Positions 1 through 7,604 of a DNA stretch of 64,000 nucleotides are shown here, piece by piece (position 1 is the first letter of the stretch; each line of letters opens with the position of its first letter). Origin of the DNA: Pseudomonas sp. UYIF39 (GTDB taxonomy: Bacteria; Pseudomonadota; Gammaproteobacteria; Pseudomonadales; Pseudomonadaceae); assembly GCF_029963765.1 (NCBI RefSeq), contig NZ_JALBYU010000002.1:186001-250000 (forward strand), given 5' to 3'. The notes beneath the pieces were generated by a model that searched no databases, was not told the origin of the DNA, and worked only from the letters and a program-made list of their open reading frames with translations. A program made the position numbers and the translations under genes.

Positions 1-290
1 TCGGAAGGCTCTATCTCAACGGTTTCCAGCCAGCTGGTCGCACAATGAACAATTAAACCAATCTCAGGGATTCCCCTGCTACATATAGGGACATCTCCTA
101 CGAGATAAAAACACACTTCGTCTTGTTGTTTAATCAGATGCTTGCTAGTGGCCATCATCGTGAGTACGATGCGCGCACTTGAAAGAGCACGAACTCAATT
201 GGATGAGACTCATCGCAGCTCTTTGATTCTGTCCCCGCGTCATTGGAACTCCAATGGGCGTATGACTGTAATCCTAATTAAAGGCCATGG
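1..290. other. Upstream region of the T6SS operon, no confident gene
   Basis: No convincing coding sequence. An open frame from base 1 stops at 46-48 and could be the last 15 codons of an upstream gene, but two other frames are also open there, so this cannot be decided. A short palindrome, CATTGG-AACT-CCAATG, lies at 241-256, about 35 bases before the tssA start. I found neither a clear sigma-70 promoter nor a -24/-12 sigma-54 promoter. The operon promoter may lie outside the window. Confidence 0.4.
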
Positions 291-1847
291 ATGTCCTACT
301 CAAGCAAACTTTCCGCTCATTACCTCGAACTCGCAAAAACCTCTGTTTCCAAAGAGAATTTCGCGGGCGAGGACGTTCGCTTTTCGAGCGAATATGAGGC
401 ATTGGAAAGCGAGCTGGGCAAAGCCCAATCCATGCACGAAAGCGGTCAGATCGACTGGCTGAAAATCCGCGAAAACAGTGAAAACCTGCTGCGCACCCAG
501 TCCAAGGATTTGCGGGTTGGCGCCTGGCTGACCTGGGCTCTGTACCAGCGCGAATCCTTTCAGGGGCTGCTGGCCGGCCTCGGACTTCTGCACCACCTGT
601 GCGAAAACCACTGGGCCGAAGTCCACCCGAACAAGGCCCGCACCCGCTCCGCTGCCATCAGTTGGTTGGTACCGCGTCTTGAGCAGGTGCTGACCGAAAA
701 CGTCGCGATCAAAGAGCAGTTGCCGATGTTCCGGCGGCTGGTCGAACACCTTGAAGGTCTCGATGCCGCTTGCACCGAGCATTTGGGGGATGACGCTCCG
801 CTGCTGCTGCCGATTTCCCGCCGCTTGAAAAACATGGTCCAGCGTGCCGCTGACAACCAGCCGGAACCTGGCGTCGTCGGCGCGGCGGTGGCCCAGGTCA
901 AACAGGCTGCCACGCAACTGTTCACCCCCGGCGCACCGATCGATAACGAGAAAGAAGCCCACAAGGCCCTGCGCGCCCAGCAGGAAAACGCCCGTCCGCT
1001 GTGTGCCTGGTGGCTCAAGCAGAAAGCCACCGACCTGCGCGCCTTGCGCCTCAATCGCACACTGTTGTGGTTGCCCATCGATGCGGTGCCCGAGCGCAAT
1101 GCCGAGCAGATCACCGTTCTGCGCGGCTTGCCGGCCGACAAGTTGAAGGCCTACCAAGACCGTTACGACCAGGCCAAATACGCCGATCTGCTGGTGGAAC
1201 TGGAGGCGAGCCTGGCGAAGGCGCCGTTCTGGTTCGATGGCCAGCGAATGGTTTGGGAGTGCCTCCAGGGGCTCAACGCCGAGATGGCAATGCGCGAAGT
1301 GGAGATCCACTTCGCGCTTTTGATTCAGCGCCTGCCCGGCATCATCGAATTGCGATTCCATGACGGCGCCCCGTTTGCCGATCCGGCCACCCGCGCCTGG
1401 GTCAGCGCCCACGTCATGCCGCACCTGCAAAGCGCCAGTGCGCCGCGCAAGGTCGAAGTCGCCGACAGCCAGCCGGCCTGGGAAGTGGCCCTGGAAGAAG
1501 TCTTGCCGATCCTGCGCAAGGACGGCCTCAAGGCCGCCGTGCAGATCCTCAAGCAAGGCCTGCAAAGCGCCCAAGGCGGACGTGCCCGGTTCTTCTGGCA
1601 GTTCGCCCTCGCGCGGCTGTGCTTCAAGGCCAAGAAATACGAACTGGCCAGGACCCAACTCGAAACGCTGGACCAAACATTACAGGACTCAGGCCTGAAC
1701 GCCTGGGAGCCCGATCTTGCGCTGGAAGTGCTGCATTTACTGCATAGCTGCTGCGAGTTGTTACCGCAGAACCATGCCGTACGTGAACGCAAGGAAGAGA
1801 TTTATCGCAGGCTGTGCCACCTCGATCTCGAAGTGGTACTCGAATAG
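291..1847 (+). CDS. tssA: Type VI secretion protein TssA (ImpA/VasJ type)
   Basis: TssA, 518 residues, a cytoplasmic T6SS component that in studied systems primes sheath/tube assembly at the baseplate and caps the growing sheath. The N-terminal third carries the ImpA-type pattern, including VGAWLTWALYQRESFQGL around residues 80-97 and the HWAEVHP motif near 107-113. The C-terminal part is helical and ends in a VasJ-like domain. The start is ATG 291, preceded by AAAGG at a good distance. It is the first gene of the T6SS operon, 32 bases before tssB. By position it corresponds to hsiA2 of the P. aeruginosa H2 cluster (memory of synteny). Confidence 0.93.
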   Translation: MSYSSKLSAHYLELAKTSVSKENFAGEDVRFSSEYEALESELGKAQSMHESGQIDWLKIRENSENLLRTQSKDLRVGAWLTWALYQRESFQGLLAGLGLLHHLCENHWAEVHPNKARTRSAAISWLVPRLEQVLTENVAIKEQLPMFRRLVEHLEGLDAACTEHLGDDAPLLLPISRRLKNMVQRAADNQPEPGVVGAAVAQVKQAATQLFTPGAPIDNEKEAHKALRAQQENARPLCAWWLKQKATDLRALRLNRTLLWLPIDAVPERNAEQITVLRGLPADKLKAYQDRYDQAKYADLLVELEASLAKAPFWFDGQRMVWECLQGLNAEMAMREVEIHFALLIQRLPGIIELRFHDGAPFADPATRAWVSAHVMPHLQSASAPRKVEVADSQPAWEVALEEVLPILRKDGLKAAVQILKQGLQSAQGGRARFFWQFALARLCFKAKKYELARTQLETLDQTLQDSGLNAWEPDLALEVLHLLHSCCELLPQNHAVRERKEEIYRRLCHLDLEVVLE

Positions 1848-1879
1848 GCCCCAGGGCCACAACCGCAAGGAGAATAGCC

Positions 1880-2383
1880 ATGGCCAAAGAAGGCTCGGTA
1901 GCCCCCAAGGAACGCATCAACGTCACTTTCAAACCTGCCACCGGTGGTGCTCAGGAAGAGATTGAACTGCCGTTGAAACTACTGGCAATCGGTGACTACA
2001 CCCACCGCAAGGACGAACGTAAAGTCGAAGATCGCAAGCCGATCAGCATCGACAAGATGACCTTCGACGAAGTGCTGGCCAAGCAAGAGCTGACCCTGAC
2101 GTTGAACGTGCCGAACCGCCTTCAGGAAGAAGGCAGCACTGAAGAGCTGGGCGTGCAACTGCGCGTCAACTCGATGAAGGACTTCAACCCGGCCAGCCTG
2201 GTCGAGCAAGTGCCTGAGCTGAAAAAACTGATGGAACTGCGCGACGCGCTGGTGGCCCTCAAAGGTCCGCTGGGTAACGCGCCTGCGTTCCGCAAAGCCA
2301 TCGAAGGCGTTCTCGCCGACGACGAATCCCGCGGTCGCGTATTGGGTGAGCTGGGCTTGAACGCCGCAGCCCAGGACGCTTGA
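1880..2383 (+). CDS. tssB: T6SS contractile sheath small subunit TssB
   Basis: TssB (VipA), 167 residues, forms the contractile cytoplasmic sheath with TssC. Family features seen are the N-terminal RINVTFKPATGG stretch, the ELPLKLLAIGDY segment, and the NSMKDFNP motif near residue 95. The open frame extends upstream to 1814, but ATG 1880 follows a strong AAGGAG (1867-1872) and gives the usual family length, so it was chosen. The next gene, tssC, starts 29 bases downstream, as expected for the obligate TssB-TssC pair. Confidence 0.96.
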   Translation: MAKEGSVAPKERINVTFKPATGGAQEEIELPLKLLAIGDYTHRKDERKVEDRKPISIDKMTFDEVLAKQELTLTLNVPNRLQEEGSTEELGVQLRVNSMKDFNPASLVEQVPELKKLMELRDALVALKGPLGNAPAFRKAIEGVLADDESRGRVLGELGLNAAAQDA

Positions 2384-2412
2384 GTCCTCCATCAGCCAAG
2401 GAAGCCAACACA

Positions 2413-3888
2413 ATGAGCACTAGCGCAGCACAGCAAAAGAGCAAAGAGAACGGCGAATACAGCATTCTCGACAGCATCATCGCCGAAACCCGCCTGACGC
2501 CGGACGACGAAGCCTACGACATCGCCAAACGCGGTGTGTCGGCCTTCATCGAAGAGCTGCTCAAGCCGCAGAACAACGGTGAGCCAGTCAAGAAGGCCAT
2601 GGTTGACCGCATGATCGCCGAGATCGATGCCAAGCTCAGCCGCCAGATGGACGAAATCCTGCACCACCCGTCTTTCCAGTCCCTGGAATCGTCGTGGCGT
2701 GGTCTGCAGTTGCTGGTCGACCGCACCAATTTCCGCGAAAACATCAAAATCGAAATCCTCAACGTCTCCAAAGACGACCTGCTGGACGATTTCGAAGATT
2801 CGCCGGAAGTGACGCAGTCGGGCCTGTACAAGCACATCTACACCGCTGAATACGGTCAGTTCGGTGGTCAGCCGGTTGGCGCGATCATCGCCAACTACTT
2901 CATGTCCCCAAGCTCGCCGGACGTGAAACTGATGCAGTACGTGTCCAGCGTTGCCTGCATGTCGCACGCACCGTTCATTGCAGCGGCCGGCCCGAAATTC
3001 TTCGGCCTGGAAAGCTTCACCGGTCTGCCGGACCTGAAGGATCTGAAGGATCACTTCGAAGGCCCGCAATTCGCCAAATGGCAGAGCTTCCGCCAGTCGG
3101 AAGACTCCCGCTACGTTGGCCTGACTGTGCCGCGTTTCCTGCTGCGTAACCCGTACGACCCGGAAGAAAACCCGGTCAAATCGTTCGTGTACAAAGAAAC
3201 CGTCGCCAACAGCCACGAGCACTACCTGTGGGGCAACACCGCCTACGCGTTCGGCACCAAGCTGACCGACAGCTTCGCCAAATTCCGCTGGTGCCCGAAC
3301 ATCATCGGCCCGCAGAGCGGTGGCGCGGTTGAAGACCTGCCGTTGCACCATTTCGAAAGCATGGGCGAAATCGAAACCAAGATTCCTACCGAGGTTCTGG
3401 TTAGCGACCGTCGTGAATACGAACTGGCCGAGGAAGGCTTCATCTCCCTGACCATGCGCAAAGGCTCCGACAACGCGGCGTTCTTCTCCGCCAGCTCGGT
3501 GCAGAAGCCGAAGTTCTTCGGCATCAGCGCAGAAGGCAAGGCTGCAGAGCTGAACTACAAGCTCGGCACCCAACTGCCGTACATGATGATCGTCAACCGC
3601 CTGGCTCACTACTTGAAAGTGCTGCAGCGCGAGCAACTCGGTTCGTGGAAAGAACGTACCGACCTCGAGCTGGAACTCAACAAGTGGATTCGCCAGTACG
3701 TGGCCGACCAGGAAAACCCAAGCGCCGAAGTGCGTGGCCGTCGTCCACTGCGCGCTGCCCAGATCATCGTCAGCGATGTCGAAGGCGAGCCTGGCTGGTA
3801 CCGCGTCAGCCTGAACGTGCGCCCGCACTTCAAGTACATGGGTGCCGATTTCACCCTGTCGCTGGTTGGCAAGCTGGACAAAGAGTAA
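2413..3888 (+). CDS. tssC: T6SS contractile sheath large subunit TssC
   Basis: TssC (VipB), 491 residues, the large sheath subunit that contracts to fire the Hcp tube and is later unfolded by TssH/ClpV. Recognisable stretches are the N-terminal DSIIAETRL, the ESSWRGLQLLVDRTNF segment, and the C-terminal FTLSLVGKLDKE. An open frame starts at 2380, but ATG 2413 is preceded by AAGGAAG and gives the usual family start, so it is preferred. The codon use is highly biased and GC-rich, like the rest of the structural operon and unlike the insert that follows tssE. Confidence 0.96.
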   Translation: MSTSAAQQKSKENGEYSILDSIIAETRLTPDDEAYDIAKRGVSAFIEELLKPQNNGEPVKKAMVDRMIAEIDAKLSRQMDEILHHPSFQSLESSWRGLQLLVDRTNFRENIKIEILNVSKDDLLDDFEDSPEVTQSGLYKHIYTAEYGQFGGQPVGAIIANYFMSPSSPDVKLMQYVSSVACMSHAPFIAAAGPKFFGLESFTGLPDLKDLKDHFEGPQFAKWQSFRQSEDSRYVGLTVPRFLLRNPYDPEENPVKSFVYKETVANSHEHYLWGNTAYAFGTKLTDSFAKFRWCPNIIGPQSGGAVEDLPLHHFESMGEIETKIPTEVLVSDRREYELAEEGFISLTMRKGSDNAAFFSASSVQKPKFFGISAEGKAAELNYKLGTQLPYMMIVNRLAHYLKVLQREQLGSWKERTDLELELNKWIRQYVADQENPSAEVRGRRPLRAAQIIVSDVEGEPGWYRVSLNVRPHFKYMGADFTLSLVGKLDKE

Positions 3889-3902
3889 GCGGAGCCTAAC
3901 TC

Positions 3903-4310
3903 ATGACTGGATACGGCAGCCTTTTCGAACGCCTGGGTGGCGACGCGGACAAACGCGTCGGCTGGAGCCGCGAGGTTTCCGCCATGGCGTCCGTGGCTGC
4001 CCATCTGGCCAAGATGCTCAGCACCCGTGCGGGCAGCGTGCAAACGCTGTCCGATTACGGGTTACCCGATCTCAATGACATGCGTCTGAGCCTGCACGAC
4101 TCCCTGAGTCAGGCCCGTCTGGCCATCGAAAATTTCATCGAAGCCTACGAGCCACGCCTGAGCAATGTGCGTGTCATTTCCCTGCCGCGTGACCACGATC
4201 AGCTTCGCCTGTCCTTCAGCATCGAAGGCCTGCTGGAAGTTGATGGTTTCAAGCGCCAGGTCAGTTTCGCCGCGCGCCTGGATGGCAGCGGTCAAGTCAA
4301 GGTCAACTAA
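3903..4310 (+). CDS. tssE: T6SS baseplate protein TssE (gp25-like)
   Basis: TssE, 135 residues, a gp25-like baseplate wedge subunit linking sheath and baseplate. It begins with the typical GSLFERL stretch and has the family pattern DYGLPDLND near residues 50-58, followed by the IENFIEAYEPRLSNVRV segment that carries the conserved baseplate-sheath contact (E-x-R-L). It lies 14 bases after tssC. The next structural gene, tssF, is 3.3 kb away because of the inserted PAAR module. By order it corresponds to hsiF2. Confidence 0.93.
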   Translation: MTGYGSLFERLGGDADKRVGWSREVSAMASVAAHLAKMLSTRAGSVQTLSDYGLPDLNDMRLSLHDSLSQARLAIENFIEAYEPRLSNVRVISLPRDHDQLRLSFSIEGLLEVDGFKRQVSFAARLDGSGQVKVN

Positions 4311-4320
4311 GGAGATTCGT

Positions 4321-4845
4321 ATGTCCGGCAAACCCGCAGCCCGCGTATCCGACCCTACCGCTTGCCCGCTCCCCGGCCACGGCACCAACCCGATTGCTGC
4401 CGGTTCCGGCGACGTCTTCTTCGACGGCCTCGCGGCCGCCCGCCAAGGCGATGCCTCGGCGTGTGGTGGTGCGATGTCGGGCGGGTTGGCGACGACGGTT
4501 TTGATCAACGGCAAACCGGCCGCAACGGTTGATTCCGTTGGGACGCATGGCAACAAGGTTACGGCTGGGTCCGGGACGGTAATTATCGGAAATTCGCATT
4601 CGGCGGTGCCGTTTGTGGCGCCGTTGCCGGTGGAGATTCAGTGGCCGTTCAACGAGCATTTTGTAATCAATTGTCAAGAAACCGGTAAGCCGCTCGCCGG
4701 GGTGGAATACACGCTTAAAACCGCATCGGGGAAAATCATCAACGGTGTGACGGGGGCGGACGGCAAAACGCAAAAGGTTTTTTCGGCTACTGCCGAGGCG
4801 GTTGAGTTGGTCATTGAACCCCAAACCAGAGTTGTACTCGCTTAG
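4321..4845 (+). CDS. PAAR-domain T6SS tip protein with C-terminal extension
   Basis: 174 residues. The first ~95 form a PAAR domain, the conical cap that sharpens the VgrG spike: KPAARVSDPTACP at the start, GSGDVFFDGLAAARQGD in the middle, and GSGTVIIG near 80-87. Residues ~100-174 are an extension with a GKPLAGVEYTLKTASGK pattern that looks like a small beta-sandwich of the transthyretin/carboxypeptidase-regulatory kind. Such domains on spike proteins can act as effector adaptors (family knowledge; the assignment here is inference). ATG 4321 follows AAGGAG. Codon use drifts to GGG/TTG/GCG-rich from about 4480, suggesting a recombined 3' end. The next gene is the candidate cargo. Confidence 0.88.
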   Translation: MSGKPAARVSDPTACPLPGHGTNPIAAGSGDVFFDGLAAARQGDASACGGAMSGGLATTVLINGKPAATVDSVGTHGNKVTAGSGTVIIGNSHSAVPFVAPLPVEIQWPFNEHFVINCQETGKPLAGVEYTLKTASGKIINGVTGADGKTQKVFSATAEAVELVIEPQTRVVLA

Positions 4846-4906
4846 TTACTTGCTTTTGAGAGCCAACAACAGTCGGGCACTGGATATCTATCAGAGGGAT
4901 ATGAAA

Positions 4907-5875
4907 ATGGCAGCAACAACAGTGGCAACGACCATGACTCCGGCAAGTAATAAAGTCGGACAGTCTGCGACTGCGCGCCAGTTCAAGATCACTGATATTC
5001 CGAACACAATGAAAAAAATAAACTGGCCTGTTGCTGCTGCTCTAATGAACCATTGGCTCATTGGTAAGCCATGGCCAATTGAAGGCGGTGGGATGGATGG
5101 TGCGGTAAAACGGCATGAGGTTTTTGCGCCCGCAGAATATATCGAAGAGTCCATCGTTAAAATGAGTTGGGTCACCGGGTTCGAGCGCGCAAAGGCAGCG
5201 ATCACGCATCTAGGGGCTACCTGGAACAGTCCGCGCGGGATCGATCTGATAAAAAGTAGAATACGTCGAGCATTCTCCGGCAAAGCGCCAGGACAATATC
5301 CAGTGGCGTTTAACGGTGTGGCCAGCGCTGCTGAAAGATTTGGTTACTCAAATAATAAAGTAGTCGAATTTGAGCAGGCGGGCTCTGATGAGGTCAACGA
5401 ACTTCGAGCGGCGCTTGCAAACTTCAATATGCGCGTCATCGCTGAAGGTATGGTCGTTGTGACGGATAAGAACATTGTTTTTATACCTTCCCGGCTAGGC
5501 TTTTATATCGAAGACGCCTACGATTTCAATGATGGAACTGTTTTTTATAGTCAGGTTCTGGGTTACTGGAATTTTGATAAGTTAGTCACGGATCCCGTTG
5601 AAGGCGCGAAAGCAAACGCGAAATTGGCTGCCGAAATGACCACTGTTATGGCTGAGTCGAAATATCAGGAAACTAGAGGGCAGCAAAGCGCGCAGCAGAA
5701 AGGCGAAGCTGTACGTCGATACCGCGAGCTGGAAGGTAAACATTATATGCTCGTACAAAATAGCGACTTTCGAGACTATCGCGACCTCAGTAAAAAGGGT
5801 GGCGATTTTCGGGTGTATTCGGACATTCAGTATGAAGGCGTGACCGCAACCCCCATTGAGATATTTACTAGATGA
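4907..5875 (+). CDS. Candidate PAAR-linked T6SS effector (DUF6402-like, unknown activity)
   Basis: 322 residues with no signal peptide and no transmembrane segment. The sequence recalls the family annotated DUF6402, often found beside VgrG/PAAR genes (memory only). Notable stretches are NWPVAAALMNHWLIGKPWP near residues 43-61, the ESIVKMSWVTGFERA segment near 85, and a C-terminal YRELEGKHYMLVQNSDFRDY region. I recognise no catalytic motif. ATG 4907 is chosen because AGAGGGA at 4893-4899 is well spaced; ATG 4901 is too close to it. The last bases overlap the next start (ATGA), a sign of toxin-immunity coupling. It is AT-richer than the flanking tss genes. The effector role is inferred from position only. 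Confidence 0.6.
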   Translation: MAATTVATTMTPASNKVGQSATARQFKITDIPNTMKKINWPVAAALMNHWLIGKPWPIEGGGMDGAVKRHEVFAPAEYIEESIVKMSWVTGFERAKAAITHLGATWNSPRGIDLIKSRIRRAFSGKAPGQYPVAFNGVASAAERFGYSNNKVVEFEQAGSDEVNELRAALANFNMRVIAEGMVVVTDKNIVFIPSRLGFYIEDAYDFNDGTVFYSQVLGYWNFDKLVTDPVEGAKANAKLAAEMTTVMAESKYQETRGQQSAQQKGEAVRRYRELEGKHYMLVQNSDFRDYRDLSKKGGDFRVYSDIQYEGVTATPIEIFTR

Positions 5876-6285
5876 AAACGTTACATAAGTATTTCATAAG
5901 CTTGGCCGCCTTGTTGGTCAGCTTGATCATCGCCGTTGCAATCATTTTGGCTGGCATCGTAGGTCGCGCATCGGACGTTTCGAAGAAGAGCCCGTCTGGG
6001 CAATATCTTATCGAATCTGTTCCTGCTAGCTCGCTTTTGACTCCTCGGGACTCCGTGTACCTGCGCTTCACTGATTTGAATAATCCTGATCAGGTATACC
6101 GAACGCCTCTTTTCTCAGAGTTGGAGCTGGATATGAGCGCTGATGAAGATGAGAAAACCGTGGGTGTTGTTTTCATAACACTTGATAAGTCTAGCAAAAA
6201 GTTCAAGTTGGAACTTTCCAGTCCTAGAACGAGCTTGTTGAATATCTTCATCAGCAATACCCCATACAAGGTATTGGAAAACTAA
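5872..6285 (+). CDS. Membrane-anchored small protein, candidate immunity
   Basis: 137 residues, function not recognised. One N-terminal transmembrane or signal-anchor segment (about residues 9-30, rich in L, V, I and A) is followed by a ~105-residue domain that would face the periplasm and contains SGQYLIESVPASSL and DSVYLRFTDLNNPDQVYRT. It overlaps the preceding candidate effector by 4 bases (ATGA) and the next gene by one base (TAATG), so translation is probably coupled. A membrane-tethered protein directly behind a PAAR-linked cargo gene is the usual layout for immunity to a periplasm-acting toxin, but no direct evidence exists here. Confidence 0.55.
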   Translation: MKTLHKYFISLAALLVSLIIAVAIILAGIVGRASDVSKKSPSGQYLIESVPASSLLTPRDSVYLRFTDLNNPDQVYRTPLFSELELDMSADEDEKTVGVVFITLDKSSKKFKLELSSPRTSLLNIFISNTPYKVLEN

Positions 6286-6701
6286 TGCTTGGTCTAAGGA
6301 AGAGCGATGCTCTGTGCATGTGTACGGATAGAAAACGCCTGTCCCTAACTTTGCTCATCGCATTCCTGAGCTCCATTGGGCTGCTGGCGATTTTGGTTTT
6401 GTTTGCAGTGCTGTTGCGTATGGAGCGGTCTGTCGCCCCGACTTTGACTGCTCACCCCAATGCACTTTGGGTGGGTGGCGAGGATGGTGGGGTGTTTGTC
6501 GAAATAGCGAAGTCCGAGGCGCCGAATTATTACGTGCAGGTTCGTCATGAGAATGGCGAGATTTGGTCGGAGGGTTGGATTCGCTACGGCACGAAAACGG
6601 GTTTTCCTCTGAGTGCCGCCGGTATTACAGGGTTCGACGGCGAACAACTTTATTTACACACCAGCACGACGATTGCGCCTGAAAAGGTAAGGGGCCAGTA
6701 A
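6285..6701 (+). CDS. Single-span membrane protein in PAAR module
   Basis: 138 residues, family not recognised. There is a hydrophobic segment at about residues 20-46, then a soluble domain with APNYYVQVRHENGEIWSEGW in the middle. The start ATG overlaps the stop of the preceding gene by one base and has only a weak ribosome site. An in-frame ATG at 6318 is possible but poorly spaced from AAGGAAG. Size and topology match the two neighbours, so the three may be diverged relatives or accessory immunity proteins. This is inference from context. Confidence 0.5.
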   Translation: MLGLRKSDALCMCTDRKRLSLTLLIAFLSSIGLLAILVLFAVLLRMERSVAPTLTAHPNALWVGGEDGGVFVEIAKSEAPNYYVQVRHENGEIWSEGWIRYGTKTGFPLSAAGITGFDGEQLYLHTSTTIAPEKVRGQ

Positions 6702-6703
6702 TC

Positions 6704-7111
6704 ATGAGCATGATGAGTTTTCAAGCGAAAAATGGGACTGTCCCTAATATTTCTCTGGTTTGTTTGCTTGTCGTCCTGCTGCCGGTTTTAGTCCTTTTTG
6801 GATTAAAGCTGCAAAGCTCATGGGTTGCACAGCCAGTAAAAAAATATTGGAGCCCTTCGGCGCAGTGCTATATCGCCAGATATGTTCCGAGCTATCAGGT
6901 AGTTGGTGTGGCAGGCCGTATTCTGGAATTGTTTAGCAGTCAGTATTTTTATCGCGTGTATACCAAGGATGGAGAACTGCTCAAGACTTCCAAGTGGTAT
7001 TTGTGGATGAGAGAGGGCAACGCCGGAGTTGCTCCTGAGTTTCAAGGAGAAATGGTGTTGTACCCCGGTGCAGACGGCTGGGAAAGCTGGATGGTTCCCG
7101 AATGTCGTTGA
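6704..7111 (+). CDS. Single-span membrane protein in PAAR module
   Basis: 135 residues, family not recognised. A transmembrane segment spans about residues 17-36, followed by a domain with CYIARYVPSYQVVGVAGRIL and YFYRVYTKDGELLKTSKWYL. The latter resembles the 'RVY/VRH ... G E L/I' strand pattern of the preceding gene (YYVQVRHENGEIWSEGW), so the two may be distant paralogues. It lies two bases after the preceding stop, so it is the third or fourth gene of the inserted cassette. The role is unknown; accessory immunity is the simplest guess. Confidence 0.5.
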   Translation: MSMMSFQAKNGTVPNISLVCLLVVLLPVLVLFGLKLQSSWVAQPVKKYWSPSAQCYIARYVPSYQVVGVAGRILELFSSQYFYRVYTKDGELLKTSKWYLWMREGNAGVAPEFQGEMVLYPGADGWESWMVPECR

Positions 7112-7139
7112 AGTTCGTAAATCAAGAAAACCCTTCTAG

Positions 7140-7580
7140 GTGGGATCGCCGTTGATCAGCCTAAGTCGTTTCAGATTCTTGAAGATTGCCCTGTGGACAC
7201 CCGCTGTCGTGTTCGTGGTTCTGTTGTACCTCGATTGGGCAGAGGGATATTCGAGGGTTTCAGGCTGGGAGCAGTTTTTGGCGATTTACGTCCTGACATT
7301 TGGCATCCCGGCCTACATCGCCTTTGCCCTGTGGGCAACGCGAGCACTGAACGGAAAAACTGAACAGCAAATTTTGAAAAGTGTGTGGCGCGCACCGCTG
7401 ACGTTCATCCCTTTTTACGCCGCCCCGTGGGTGATTTATGGGTTGGCCCATGTGCTTTTGGGGAGCCTCGCCGAGTTCCCGATGATGTTTGGCTGGCTGG
7501 CTTTTTTACCGTACCTGCTCATCGCAGGCTACGTGGTTGCCGGTCTGACGGTCGCGCTCTACAGGACGTTTTTTTCATGA
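7140..7580 (+). CDS. Polytopic inner-membrane protein, unknown function
   Basis: 146 residues with about four hydrophobic segments (roughly residues 14-31, 43-64, 84-108 and 116-142), consistent with a polytopic inner-membrane protein. I do not recognise the family. The frame begins with GTG 7140. A TTG at 7152 preceded by AGGTGGG (7138-7144) is an alternative giving 142 residues and may be the true start. It closes the insert between tssE and tssF and ends 24 bases before tssF. It could be an immunity protein or unrelated cargo. Confidence 0.5.
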   Translation: MGSPLISLSRFRFLKIALWTPAVVFVVLLYLDWAEGYSRVSGWEQFLAIYVLTFGIPAYIAFALWATRALNGKTEQQILKSVWRAPLTFIPFYAAPWVIYGLAHVLLGSLAEFPMMFGWLAFLPYLLIAGYVVAGLTVALYRTFFS

Positions 7581-7604
7581 GATCCAACACCAGGCAGGTA
7601 ACCC

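Noticed and set aside
142..462. 106-residue + strand open frame overlapping the tssA start
   Set aside because: It overlaps the clearly supported tssA in another frame and resembles no family.
300..1676. Long minus-strand open frame across tssA, and similar antisense frames over tssC, tssF, tssH, tssK, tssM and spoT
   Set aside because: Such long antisense frames are expected in GC-rich, codon-biased genes; they lack ribosome sites and recognisable families.
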